Assembly: GCA_038202885.1 (NCBI GenBank)
Contig: JBBREP010000001.1
Span: 62,001-126,000 of the forward strand
Source of the DNA: JBBREP01 sp038202885
GTDB taxonomy: Bacteria > Actinomycetota > Acidimicrobiia > IMCC26256 > PALSA-610
Reading direction: 5' to 3'
DNA: 64,000 nucleotides
The stretch's first letter is position 1. Each line of letters begins with the position of its first letter. This document shows positions 48,321 to 56,991 of the stretch, piece by piece. The notes under the pieces were generated by a model, which was given only the letters and a program-made list of their open reading frames with translations, was not told where the DNA came from and made no database searches. Position numbers and translations under genes: made by a program.

Positions 48321-50431
48321 CGGGTCGTCCGGCGCCACGCGCCCACTGGTTCGTGCTCGGCGTATTACTCGTCACTGTCGGTGCGTCGCAGGTGCTGTGG
48401 GGCTTCTCGCGCGGTGCCATCGGCCGGGCCTCGACGCAGGGTCCGGCGACCGTCGTCGCAGGACACACGGCTGACGGAGGCCTCTTCGTCGGCGACGGAA
48501 CGACCGTATCGGCGCACCCGACGCCGTCGCGCCTGATTGCGCTGACGTTCGACGACGGGCCCGACCCGCGTTGGACCCCGCAACTCCTCGAGTTGCTGCA
48601 CCGCCTCGGTGTGCCCGCGACATTTTTCGTGGTCGGTGCCCGCGTACTTGAACATCCCGGCCTTGTGCAGAAGGAATTCCAAGCCGGTCACGATGTCGGC
48701 CTGCACACGTACACCCACGCCGATCTCGATACCGCGTCGGCGGCTCGACAGCATGTCGAACTCGCGCTGAACCAAGTGGCGCTCGAATCAGCGATCGGTC
48801 GCCGTTCGTTGCTCGTCCGGATGCCGTACACGTCGAGCGTCGAGTCGATCAGCGCTGCAAACCTCAGTGCCGCGCAGCGGCTCCAACGAGGTGGATACGT
48901 GGTGGCATTCGCGGATCGCGACGGTGAGGACTGGCGTAAGGGTCGAGCCGTCCCACAGATCGTCGCCGCCGCCACACCGAGCGGGAACGACGGCGCGATC
49001 GTCCTGTTGCACGACGGTGGCGGTGACCGGCGCCGAACGCTCGCCGCGACCGAAGCGCTGGTGACGCAGCTGCGGGCACGCGGTGATCGTTTCGTGACGC
49101 TGTCGACGATGCTTGGTGTGCCTCGCGACACGGTGACGCCCCTCGCATCACGTGGCGAAACGCTGCGTGCCGACGCCTTCGCTACGGCATACCGAGGCTC
49201 GGGCGATCTCGCACACGCATTCACGGTCCTGGCGATCCTGATCGCAGGCTTGATGTTCGTACGGGCCGCGCTGCTGTTGTTGTTCGCGAGGCGCCACGTT
49301 CGCGGCGTGCGCCCGAACGACGCTCCCGCGTCGGCCATTTCCGTTGTCGTCCCGGCGTTCAACGAGCAGGCAGGGATCCGCGCCACAGTCGGTTCGCTGC
49401 TCGCGTCCGAACTCGCTGCCGGTACGGCACTCGAGGTCGTCGTGGTCGACGACGGATCCACAGACGACACGGCTGCGATGATCGACGCGATGGACGATCC
49501 GCGCCTGTTGGTCGTCCATCAGGAAAACGCGGGGAAGGCGGTCGCGCTCAACGTTGGGATCGCTGCGGCGAGCTACGACGTGATCGTGACCGTCGATGGC
49601 GACACGGTGTTCGAACCCACGGCGCTGGCCCGTCTCGTCATGCCGCTCGCGGATCCCGACGTCGGCGCGGTGAGTGGCAACACGAAGGTCGCCAATCGCG
49701 GCGGTGTGCTCGGCAAGTGGCAGCACATCGAGTACGTGATCGGTTTCAATCTCGACCGCCGCATGTACGACGTGCTCGGATGCATGCCGACGGTTCCCGG
49801 AGCGATCGGAGCGTTCCGCCGCGATGTGCTCGTCGCCGTGGGCGGATTCAGTACCGACACGCTTGCCGAAGATACCGATATCACGATGGCGATCCATCGT
49901 CGTGGCGCGCGGGTCGTCTACGTCGACGACGCCGTCGCCTACACCGAAGCGCCGACCGGCCTCGGCGACCTGTGGCGTCAGCGATACCGATGGTCCTACG
50001 GGACGATGCAGTCGATGTGGAAGCACACCAAGGGGATGGTTGCCGGTCGAGAACGCAACCGCCTTGGATTCATCGGCCTGCCGTACGTGCTGCTATTTCA
50101 GGTCTTGCTTGCGCTCGTGGCGCCCGTGGTCGACGTCTTCAGCATCATCGGGCTCATGTTCGGGAACCGCGCGTTGATCCTGGGTTATTGGGTCGCGTTC
50201 ACCGCGCTCCAGTTGGGTATCACCGTGTTTGCCCTGCGATCCGACGGAGAGTCGCTTCGCTCGGTGTGGGTCGTACCGCTCCAACAGTTCGTCTATCGGC
50301 AGCTCATGTACCTCGTCGTCATCCAGTCTGTCGTGAGCGCGATCAGCGGAGCGCACCTCCCCTGGCACCGTGTGCGTCGCTTCGGCATCGAACCGTCCGC
50401 CGAGCCAGCGGTGCCGGTTCCCATACGCTGA
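48317..50431 (+). CDS. bifunctional polysaccharide deacetylase / family 2 glycosyltransferase
   Basis: A 704-residue membrane enzyme. After an N-terminal helix comes a NodB deacetylase domain with LTFDDGPDPRWT (D79, D80) and LHTYTHADLD (H130, H134), and LLVRMPYTSS. A transmembrane segment near 300-320 leads to a processive GT2 domain: VVVPAFNEQAGI, DDGSTDD, VDGDTVFEP (DxD), LAEDTDIT and QRYRWSYGTMQ (QxxRW), then several C-terminal helices. It probably makes and deacetylates an N-acetylglucosamine polymer such as an exopolysaccharide; the product is inferred. It overlaps the upstream membrane-protein gene by four bases. Confidence 0.9.
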   Translation: MTGRPAPRAHWFVLGVLLVTVGASQVLWGFSRGAIGRASTQGPATVVAGHTADGGLFVGDGTTVSAHPTPSRLIALTFDDGPDPRWTPQLLELLHRLGVPATFFVVGARVLEHPGLVQKEFQAGHDVGLHTYTHADLDTASAARQHVELALNQVALESAIGRRSLLVRMPYTSSVESISAANLSAAQRLQRGGYVVAFADRDGEDWRKGRAVPQIVAAATPSGNDGAIVLLHDGGGDRRRTLAATEALVTQLRARGDRFVTLSTMLGVPRDTVTPLASRGETLRADAFATAYRGSGDLAHAFTVLAILIAGLMFVRAALLLLFARRHVRGVRPNDAPASAISVVVPAFNEQAGIRATVGSLLASELAAGTALEVVVVDDGSTDDTAAMIDAMDDPRLLVVHQENAGKAVALNVGIAAASYDVIVTVDGDTVFEPTALARLVMPLADPDVGAVSGNTKVANRGGVLGKWQHIEYVIGFNLDRRMYDVLGCMPTVPGAIGAFRRDVLVAVGGFSTDTLAEDTDITMAIHRRGARVVYVDDAVAYTEAPTGLGDLWRQRYRWSYGTMQSMWKHTKGMVAGRERNRLGFIGLPYVLLFQVLLALVAPVVDVFSIIGLMFGNRALILGYWVAFTALQLGITVFALRSDGESLRSVWVVPLQQFVYRQLMYLVVIQSVVSAISGAHLPWHRVRRFGIEPSAEPAVPVPIR

Positions 50432-50514
50432 GGCGCGGACGTACTAGGAGGCCACTGAAGCGAGTGCTGCCTCGATATGGCGACGACAGGACAGCGCGAG
50501 CGACGTCGGAGACG

Positions 50515-51357
50515 TCAGTGTGTTGTGTCGGGGCTTGTCGTCGAGGTATCGCCGGGCTGGTCGTGACTGTCCTTGTTCTGGTCGTGCCCGCCGTTGCCAT
50601 CGTGGTCCTGACCGCCTGAATCGCTGGTGGTAGGCGACGTGTCGGGGCGGTCTCCTGACCCTGTGTCGCCCGATCCCGTGTCGGTCGTCGGCGTGTCGCT
50701 GCCGCCGTGTTGACCGTCGCCGCTGGACCCGGGAGGCGGTTCCGACGCGACGGGCGGCTGGGTCGGTTCGTTCGACCCGTCGCCGGCGGTGTCGGTCGTA
50801 GTGCGGTCGTGGTTGTGACCGTCGCTGCTATGCGTGCCGTCGCCGGTGGGTGTACCGGCTGGATTCTTGGCGTCGCGGCGCGAGGTCGTGCGCGGCGGCC
50901 CTGATGTGCTGGCGGTGGCCGTCTGATGCCCCGACGTCGGGGTGCCTGCGGGCGGTCGCGAGGACGGACTGCGCGCGTCCTGCGGGTCGGGCACGAATCC
51001 GAGCCCGACGTGATCGGCCGCAGTCGCGACCCGATGTTGGAGCGACGCCGGTAGCGCTCCGGCCGTCGCGACGCCACCGAATCCGAGGAACGCTGCGGCG
51101 ATACCCACGCCGACCTTGCCGGCAGTGCCGGTGAGCAGGGTGTGCAGCCTCGATGTCCGCTGCTGCCATCGCGGGAGTCGGGCGCGATCCAACGATGCTC
51201 CGCCCAAGTTCGCCCGCAGATCGGCGCAGAACGCGGCGACAAGCGCCGCGCCCGCGTCGTCGGCCCCGTGGCCCGCAAGTACGTCGTTGTCGAGATCGGC
51301 TGACCACATCGCCTCGTCAACGCAGCCGCCCACGATCTTGTTACGTCTTCTACGCAT
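50515..51357 (-). CDS. putative anti-sigma-like or regulatory membrane protein with acidic repeat tail
   Basis: A 280-residue protein. The cytoplasmic part (MRRRRNKIVGGCVDEAMWSA, then about 60 residues) precedes a hydrophobic segment (VGVGIAAAFLGFGGVATAGA) and ALPASLQHRVATAADHVGLG. The last 150 residues are Asp/Gly/Ser/Thr/His-rich low complexity. GGAG 5 bp before the ATG at 51357 decides the start, which overlaps the sigma gene end by 8 bp. Position after an ECF sigma gene suggests an anti-sigma factor, but no zinc-binding HxxxCxxC motif is present. Confidence 0.55.
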   Translation of the reverse strand: MRRRRNKIVGGCVDEAMWSADLDNDVLAGHGADDAGAALVAAFCADLRANLGGASLDRARLPRWQQRTSRLHTLLTGTAGKVGVGIAAAFLGFGGVATAGALPASLQHRVATAADHVGLGFVPDPQDARSPSSRPPAGTPTSGHQTATASTSGPPRTTSRRDAKNPAGTPTGDGTHSSDGHNHDRTTTDTAGDGSNEPTQPPVASEPPPGSSGDGQHGGSDTPTTDTGSGDTGSGDRPDTSPTTSDSGGQDHDGNGGHDQNKDSHDQPGDTSTTSPDTTH

Positions 51358-52036
51358 CGTTGCTCCATTGGCTGGCATCACTCTGCGCCTCGAGGCGGCG
51401 CCGCACGCCTGCGATCGCCCGGTGCTGAAGTACGCGAACGGCTCCGACGCTGTGTCCCGTGGCGTGTGCGGTCTCTTCGACGCTCATGTCCGCGACGGTG
51501 CGGAGCAGCAGCACTTGACGCTGGGACTGAGGCAGACGATCGAGCACCGCCAGCAGCCGGGCCTCGATGACGCGATCGAGCACCAGCGCGTCGACGCCCT
51601 CCAGAACGCCGACGATCGCGGCGTATCTCGGGTCGCTCGTATCGATGGGCGCCGGGCGCCGACGCCGACGCCGGTGGAAGTCCATCGCCGCGTTGTGCGC
51701 GATGGTGAAGACCCACGACCGGAAACCCGCGGCCGAACCGTCGAACCGATCCAGGCCGCGGTACACCGCGATGAGCACGTCGTTGAGCAGCTCATCGGCG
51801 TCGCCGCGGCCTATGCCTCGCAGGTAGCCATGCAGTTTCGGGACCAGCGGGCCGACGAGCTCGTCGAACGCTCGCTCGTCACCCGCGGCCGCCCGCCGGA
51901 CAAGCTCGTCGAAGCCCTCAGCAGGCAGCGGCACCACGCTGCCTGCATCGACCGGTCGCGGCCGCGCCATGAGCGCGGCGGACCCGGCACCCGGAACGTC
52001 GGCGGGCGCCCCGAGATACGGGGCGCCCATCGACAT
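51350..52036 (-). CDS. ECF-family RNA polymerase sigma factor
   Basis: A 228-residue sigma factor. Region 2: FDELVRRAAAGDERAFDELV, LLNDVLIAVYRGLDRFDGSA, then FRSWVFTIAHNAAMDFHRRR (promoter -10 recognition). Region 4: VLDRLPQSQRQVLLLRTVAD, then MSVEETAHATGHSVGAVRVL and QHRAIAGVRRRL. The ATG at 52036 is used; a second in-frame ATG at 51970 also leaves the domain intact. It lies between two genes for acidic repeat-rich proteins on the same strand, one of which is probably its regulator. Confidence 0.88.
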   Translation of the reverse strand: MSMGAPYLGAPADVPGAGSAALMARPRPVDAGSVVPLPAEGFDELVRRAAAGDERAFDELVGPLVPKLHGYLRGIGRGDADELLNDVLIAVYRGLDRFDGSAAGFRSWVFTIAHNAAMDFHRRRRRRPAPIDTSDPRYAAIVGVLEGVDALVLDRVIEARLLAVLDRLPQSQRQVLLLRTVADMSVEETAHATGHSVGAVRVLQHRAIAGVRRRLEAQSDASQWSNDA

Positions 52037-52067
52037 CGTGGCCTGCTCGGATCCGCCGTGGTCGACG

Positions 52068-52637
52068 CTACGAGCCGGCAATCGTCGTCGGCGTGTCGTT
52101 CGAGCCGTGCTGGTCATGGCCCGAGCTTTGGTTGTCGGTCGGGTCGGGCGTGTCGCCCTGGGTGCTGTTGTCGTGACCGTGGTCTGAGCCTTGGTTGTCG
52201 GTCGGGTCGGTCGGGTCGGGCGTGTCACCCTGGCTGTCGGTCGAGTCGCCCTGGGTACCGGTGGTGTCCCCTGGCGTGTCGTTGGAGCTGTCGTTGCCCT
52301 GGCCCGCGACCGGAGGTGTGCAGTCGGTCTGGGTCGCGTCGCACGGGGCTGCAGGCGTCGGGTCGTTGCTCGTCGGCGACTCGGGGTTGGGCTCCAGAGC
52401 GCTCGTCGGCGCGGGGTCCGCACTCGGACTCGTCTCGACGCTCGCAGCCGTATCGGGCTTCGATGCCGTGTCGGGTACCGACACCCCCACATGGGACATG
52501 GTGCGAGCGACGGTGTGTTGCAGACCGCCGGGCAGCGCGCCAGCCGCGGCAGCGACACCGCCGAAGCCGAGTGTGCTCATCATCAACCCGGCGCCGACCT
52601 TTGTCGCGGTCAGACGTAACACAGAAGACAACATCAT
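52068..52637 (-). CDS. exported acidic repeat-rich protein
   Basis: A 189-residue protein with an N-terminal hydrophobic segment and GVAAAAGALPGGLQHTVART then MSHVGVSVP, which matches the corresponding part of the protein at 50515-51357 (GVATAGALPASLQHRVATAA, DHVGLGFVP). The rest is Asp/Thr/Pro/Ser/Gln-rich with repeated GDTPDPTDNQ units. AAGGAA lies 6 bp before the ATG. It is the first gene of the ECF operon. The shared motif between the flanking genes implies they arose by duplication. Confidence 0.65.
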   Translation of the reverse strand: MMLSSVLRLTATKVGAGLMMSTLGFGGVAAAAGALPGGLQHTVARTMSHVGVSVPDTASKPDTAASVETSPSADPAPTSALEPNPESPTSNDPTPAAPCDATQTDCTPPVAGQGNDSSNDTPGDTTGTQGDSTDSQGDTPDPTDPTDNQGSDHGHDNSTQGDTPDPTDNQSSGHDQHGSNDTPTTIAGS

Positions 52638-52785
52638 CGGGATTCCTTCACACGTTCGGGAGCTCGGACACCTGCTTCAACAGGCCCGCAGCGTTGCTGG
52701 CCGACGTCGCCGTCGGGTCGCCGTTTCGGGTATGGACCGACCGGGGCTCGTCCACCGCAGTGATGCGCGTCTCGGTCAGCCCGTC

Positions 52786-52812
52786 AACGCCGCATGACGC
52801 ACGAAGCGTTAC
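52786..52812 (-). promoter_or_regulatory. possible ECF-type promoter of the sigma operon
   Basis: On the minus strand GTAACGC (52812-52806) is followed after exactly 16 nt by CGTT (52789-52786). AAC-centred -35 and CGT-type -10 elements at this spacing are usual for ECF sigma factors such as mycobacterial SigD. It would give a leader of about 140 nt and could mean autoregulation. Confidence 0.35.
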
Positions 52813-53072
52813 ACAACGGTGGCGAATTGCTCGACGGTGACGCGGGGCACAACGCAGCGGGCCGGCGGCTGGAATGCCGCCCACCCGTCCCGCCGGGTGT
52901 GGTGAACGGATCGTGTTCGGATCAGACCGTTGCGCTGATCGAGCACGTCTCGCCACCAGGACCATGCCCGGCGGATGACCTTGCACGTGGATCCCATAGC
53001 GAGCGTGATGCACTGCCGCCACGAAGGTGCGAAGGAACTTGAGCGGGCTCCGGCCGCCTCGCCTTGCGCCGG

Positions 53073-53078
53073 TACGAT
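53073..53078 (+). promoter_or_regulatory. leaderless -10 box of the alpha/beta hydrolase gene
   Basis: TACGAT ends 7 nt before the ATG at 53086. A short AGGG overlaps the gap, so a Shine-Dalgarno role cannot be excluded. Confidence 0.4.
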
Positions 53079-53085
53079 TCAGGGC

Positions 53086-53994
53086 ATGGAGAACGACGTT
53101 TTCGAGCTGCAGCACATCGAGATCCATGGACATCGCGTTGGGTACCGCAGCGCCGGTTCGGGCCCGGTCATTGTGCTCGTGCACGGCATGGCCGGCAGCT
53201 CGGCGACGTGGCGTCACGTGCTCCCGGCGCTGGCCGAGCGCTACACCGTCGTGGCGCCCGACCTCATCGGTCACGGAAGCTCCGACAAGCCCCGAGGCGA
53301 CTACTCGCTCGGCAATTTCGCGAGCGGCGTGCGCGACCTGCTGCTCGCGCTGGGCCACGAGCGCGCGACGCTCGTAGGACAGTCGCTCGGCGGCGGCGTC
53401 GTGATGCAGTTCGCGTACCAATTCCCCGAACGGTGCGAGCGCCTCGTGCTTGTGTCGAGCGGGGGCCTTGGCGACGACGTCAACTGGTTGCTCCGGGCGC
53501 TCACGCTTCCTGGCGCCGAGTACGTGCTGCCGCTGGCGTGCACGAATTGGGTCCACGACGCCGGTGTGAAAGTCAACGACTGGCTGTCGCACGTCGGCCT
53601 GCACGCAGGCGCGCATCTCGTCGAGATGTGGGAGAGCTTCGGTTCACTCGTCGATCCCGGAACGCGCACCGCCTTCGTGCACACGTTGCGGTCCGTTGTC
53701 GACGCGGGCGGTCAACGTGTGAGTGCCTCGGACCGGCTCTACCTCGCGTCGGAGGTTCCGACGATGATCGTGTGGGGCGACCGCGATCACATCATTCCCG
53801 TCGACCAAGGCCACGCCGCGCACGCCGCGTTGCCAGGGAGCCGGCTCGAAATCTTCGAAGGCAGTGGGCATTTCCCGCACTGCGAGCAGCCGGATCGGTT
53901 CGCGCACGTGCTGCGCGACTTCATGGACACCACCGATCCAATGGCGATCTCGGCGGCGCAATGGCGAGCACGCATGCTCGTCGGCGCCCACTAA
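53086..53994 (+). CDS. alpha/beta hydrolase
   Basis: A 302-residue alpha/beta hydrolase fold enzyme. The oxyanion motif is VLVHGMAGSSATW, followed by DLIGHGSSDKP, the nucleophile elbow LVGQSLGGGVV (Ser in GQSLG), the acid in MIVWGDRDHIIP and the catalytic histidine in GSGHFPHCEQP. A lid region lies between about 130 and 215. The usual substrates are esters, epoxides or C-C bonds; not decided here. It is followed by a strong bidirectional hairpin terminator. Confidence 0.9.
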   Translation: MENDVFELQHIEIHGHRVGYRSAGSGPVIVLVHGMAGSSATWRHVLPALAERYTVVAPDLIGHGSSDKPRGDYSLGNFASGVRDLLLALGHERATLVGQSLGGGVVMQFAYQFPERCERLVLVSSGGLGDDVNWLLRALTLPGAEYVLPLACTNWVHDAGVKVNDWLSHVGLHAGAHLVEMWESFGSLVDPGTRTAFVHTLRSVVDAGGQRVSASDRLYLASEVPTMIVWGDRDHIIPVDQGHAAHAALPGSRLEIFEGSGHFPHCEQPDRFAHVLRDFMDTTDPMAISAAQWRARMLVGAH

Positions 53995-54009
53995 CCCCTC
54001 CCGCACCGC

Positions 54010-54055
54010 TGATGCGTCGTTTCGGGGGTCTCTATGACCCCCAAACGACGCGTCA
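54010..54055. terminator. bidirectional hairpin terminator
   Basis: TGATGCGTCGTTTCGGGGG and GACCCCCAAACGACGCGTCA pair over about 20 bp with one bulge around the loop TCTAT. It lies between the convergent hydrolase and deoxyribosyltransferase genes and includes the latter's stop codon at 54053-54055. Confidence 0.75.
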
Positions 54056-54592
54056 GGTAGTGAGGTGGCTTTTGGCGAGGGCGACGGCGGCTTCGAACGC
54101 TGCGAATGCGGCGAGGTGTGTTGCAACGGGTTCGGCGCGCCGCACGACGCGCGTGCGGCTGCTGCGCAACGTGGCGCCCTCGAGCATCAGGTTGTCGCCC
54201 ATGCCGAGGTCCTCGACCATGAGACCGTCGACGTCAACGCGCTCGATGTAGTCACTGACGGCTGACGTATAACCGAACACGGGCCGACCAATGCCGTGGA
54301 GGTAGCCGAGCTCGAACGCGGTGCCGACGTCGGCGCTCGGACCCCGGAACGGCGTGAGGTTGGCGATGGCCGCGTCGCACGCGTCCATCATCGAGAGACA
54401 CGCCGCGAAGATCCGAGCGGCCCGGGCTGGTCGATCGAGGGCGTCGAGTTCGGCCTCGCTGACCCCGTCGAGCGGGAACCGGCCGTCGAGCCCATTTGCG
54501 CGACAGATGGCTTGCTTGCGCGCACCGATTGCCACGGCATCGGCAAGGAACACGTCGGGGCCGGCCAGGTAGACGGGGACCGCGGGCGCCAT
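54053..54592 (-). CDS. nucleoside 2-deoxyribosyltransferase family protein
   Basis: A 179-residue protein: VYLAGPDVFLADAVAIGARK (nucleotide-binding start), FAACLSMMDACDAAIANLTP and SADVGTAFELGYLHGIGRPV, where E in GTAFELGY matches the nucleophilic glutamate of nucleoside deoxyribosyltransferases. These enzymes swap or hydrolyse the base of deoxynucleosides. Start: the ATG at 54592. It converges on the hydrolase gene across the strong terminator. Confidence 0.85.
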   Translation of the reverse strand: MAPAVPVYLAGPDVFLADAVAIGARKQAICRANGLDGRFPLDGVSEAELDALDRPARAARIFAACLSMMDACDAAIANLTPFRGPSADVGTAFELGYLHGIGRPVFGYTSAVSDYIERVDVDGLMVEDLGMGDNLMLEGATLRSSRTRVVRRAEPVATHLAAFAAFEAAVALAKSHLTT

Positions 54593-54726
54593 GCCCGAGC
54601 GTAGAGCGCGTCCGCACCGGCGCGGGCCGAGCGGCGAGCCCGTCATGGGCTTGTGTGGAACCCGCCGTGCGCCACCTATGGCACTCCGGGTACTGTTGCA
54701 CGACCAGTGCAATCCAGGGGGTACCT

Positions 54727-56991
54727 GTGGCAAGGATGGATCCGCCGGCGGAGATGACTCCGGCCGCGAACCATGACAAAGGGATCTTCGCGCGGCACTG
54801 GCTCGCGTTCTCGTTCGGCGCGGTGGCTGTCGTTGCCGCCGTCGGTGCGACGGTGGTGTGGCGCACGTTCCACGAGACCGTGTCGGCGAAGTACTCGACG
54901 CAAAACGTCGTGTTCCAACAGCCCGACGCGCCGCACTTGGTCGCGAACACCGGTGAGCGCGTGTATCGCATCGACCCGACGAAGTCGTCGGTGCAGTATT
55001 CGGTACGCGAGAAGCTCTTCGGTGTCGGCGTGCACCAGGCCGTCGGCACCACCAATGGCATCGCGGGCGACCTCGCCATCAACTCGAACGCCCCAGCCAC
55101 GAGCCGCGTCGGCCAGATTGTCGTCAACGTGGAGCAGTTGCATTCCGACAACAGCCTGCGCGACGCGCGCATGCGAGAGAGCTACCTGGGTTCGCACACG
55201 TTCCGGTTCGCGTACCTGAGCACAACGGCCCTGTCGGGGATGCCGGCAACGGTCGTGGAAGGCCGCGCGTACCACTTCCAGTTGCTTGGCGCGTTGAAAG
55301 TGAAGCAGAAGCTTGCTCCGGTCACCTGGGACGTCACCGCCACGGTGTCGGGCGGCAAGCTCACCGCGACCGCGACGACGCACGTGAAGATGTCGGCTTT
55401 CGGCATCGGACCGATCAATCTCATCGGCCTCGTCAGCACCGGTGACGATGTCACGCTCACAATGAAGCTCAACGCGGCCGACCCGTCGCGCTTCAACGTG
55501 CCCACCACGGTGCCGGTTCCGAAGGCCGCGCACCACAGTGGCGGTGGACCATCGTTCAAGACCGCGGTGATGCCGATCCTGCGCACGAACTGCGCGTCGT
55601 GCCACAACGCGGGCCAGGTCGGCGCGGCGCACTGGAAGCTCGACAACGCAGCCGACGCGGCGCGCTACGCCGACGGTGTGGGTGCGGTCGTGAAGGCGAA
55701 GTACATGCCGCCGTGGCCCGCGTCGACGAAGGGCATCCCGCTCGCGCACTCCAAGGCGCTCGACCAGAAGTCGATCGACATCATCCAGCAGTGGGCCGAA
55801 GCGGGCGGTCCGATCGATGTTCCGGCATCGACGCCGATGACGCCGTTGCCCGGACCGACTGGTCCGAAGCCGCGCGTCGACAAGACCTTGACGATGCCGC
55901 AGGGCTACGCGGGATCGTTGTCGGCGCCGAACGACTACCGGTGCTTCGTGCTCGACCCGCAGATCACCAAACCCACCTACCTCACGGGCTACACGGTGAT
56001 CCCGAACCATCGTGAAGAGATCCACCACGCGCAGATCTTCCACGTCGATGCCGAGCAGGCCGCGATCGGCAAGGCTGCGGTCAGCGCCGACGGCAAGCCC
56101 GGATGGACGTGTTACGGCAGCCTCTCGTTGCCCACCCTGACACCTGAGCAGATGGCGAAGGTCGACGCCGAGACTGCGAAGTTCACGTCGACCACCGCGT
56201 CGTCCACTGGGGCGACCACCGCGGCGCCGCAGCGTCACCGCCGTGGCAGCTTCAGCCTGCAGCCCGGCCTCATCGCGGGTTGGGTCCCGGGTCAGGACCC
56301 GACGATCTATCCGCTGCACTCCGGGATCCTGCTGCAGCCCGGCGACGGGCTCGTGTTGCAGATTCACTACCACTACGACAAGGCGCCCGTTCCCGACCGG
56401 TCCGCGGTGGAGGTGCAGTTCTCGCCCGGCACCGAGAACCTCAAGCCGATCGACATCATCAACCCCGTCGGTCCGGTCGAGATCCCGTGCCTGCCCGGTC
56501 AGTCGAAGGCCAAGCTGTGTGACCGCAACGCGGCCCTGGCCGACGACGCCAGGCTCTACGGCCCTGCGGGTGCCTACATCGAACCTGGTTTGCTGATGCT
56601 CTGTGGGAAGTCGGCCGAAGAACTCGCGGCCACGATGCACAACGGTGTCGCAACGTCGACGTGCGATTACCGCATCCCCGAAAACGGCACGCTCGTCAGC
56701 GTGTTCGGCCACATGCACACGCTCGGCGAGACGTTCCGACTGACGCTCGACCCCAATACCAGCCAGGAGAAGATCCTGCTCGACATCCCGGCGTGGAACT
56801 TCGGTTGGCAGATGAACTACGAGCTGGCCTCACCAATGCGCGTCACCGCGGGCCAGACGGTGCGGATGGACTGCAGTTGGGATCGTGCGCTCGATCCGAA
56901 CCGTCCACCCAAGTACATCGTGTTCGCCGAAGGCACCGAAGACGAGATGTGCTTCTCGACGTACGCGATCATCCCGGATGCCGCCAAGTAG
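54727..56991 (+). CDS. membrane-anchored YceI-cytochrome c-copper monooxygenase fusion
   Basis: A 754-residue protein from GTG 54727 (AGGGGG upstream). An anchor helix (27-46) is followed by a YceI-like beta-barrel (about 78-250: YRIDPTKSSVQYSVREKLFG and RESYLGSHTFRFAYLSTTAL). A haem c site NCASCH (C289, C292, H293) has a candidate axial Met in KYMPPW (M327). The C-terminal half is a copper type II monooxygenase module: HHAQIFH (H433, H434), HYHYD (H547, H549), FGHMHTLGE (H662, H664) and M741 in EDEMCFS. This architecture suggests extracytoplasmic oxidation with built-in electron transfer; the substrate is unknown. The end overlaps tadA by 14 bp. Confidence 0.85.
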   Translation: MARMDPPAEMTPAANHDKGIFARHWLAFSFGAVAVVAAVGATVVWRTFHETVSAKYSTQNVVFQQPDAPHLVANTGERVYRIDPTKSSVQYSVREKLFGVGVHQAVGTTNGIAGDLAINSNAPATSRVGQIVVNVEQLHSDNSLRDARMRESYLGSHTFRFAYLSTTALSGMPATVVEGRAYHFQLLGALKVKQKLAPVTWDVTATVSGGKLTATATTHVKMSAFGIGPINLIGLVSTGDDVTLTMKLNAADPSRFNVPTTVPVPKAAHHSGGGPSFKTAVMPILRTNCASCHNAGQVGAAHWKLDNAADAARYADGVGAVVKAKYMPPWPASTKGIPLAHSKALDQKSIDIIQQWAEAGGPIDVPASTPMTPLPGPTGPKPRVDKTLTMPQGYAGSLSAPNDYRCFVLDPQITKPTYLTGYTVIPNHREEIHHAQIFHVDAEQAAIGKAAVSADGKPGWTCYGSLSLPTLTPEQMAKVDAETAKFTSTTASSTGATTAAPQRHRRGSFSLQPGLIAGWVPGQDPTIYPLHSGILLQPGDGLVLQIHYHYDKAPVPDRSAVEVQFSPGTENLKPIDIINPVGPVEIPCLPGQSKAKLCDRNAALADDARLYGPAGAYIEPGLLMLCGKSAEELAATMHNGVATSTCDYRIPENGTLVSVFGHMHTLGETFRLTLDPNTSQEKILLDIPAWNFGWQMNYELASPMRVTAGQTVRMDCSWDRALDPNRPPKYIVFAEGTEDEMCFSTYAIIPDAAK

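Larger units (their letters stand above)
52638..53085. other. 448-bp intergenic region
   Basis: It separates the divergent ECF operon and the hydrolase gene. No convincing gene is seen. It holds a possible ECF-type promoter (52786-52812, leftward) and a TACGAT box (53073-53078, rightward). Confidence 0.6.
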
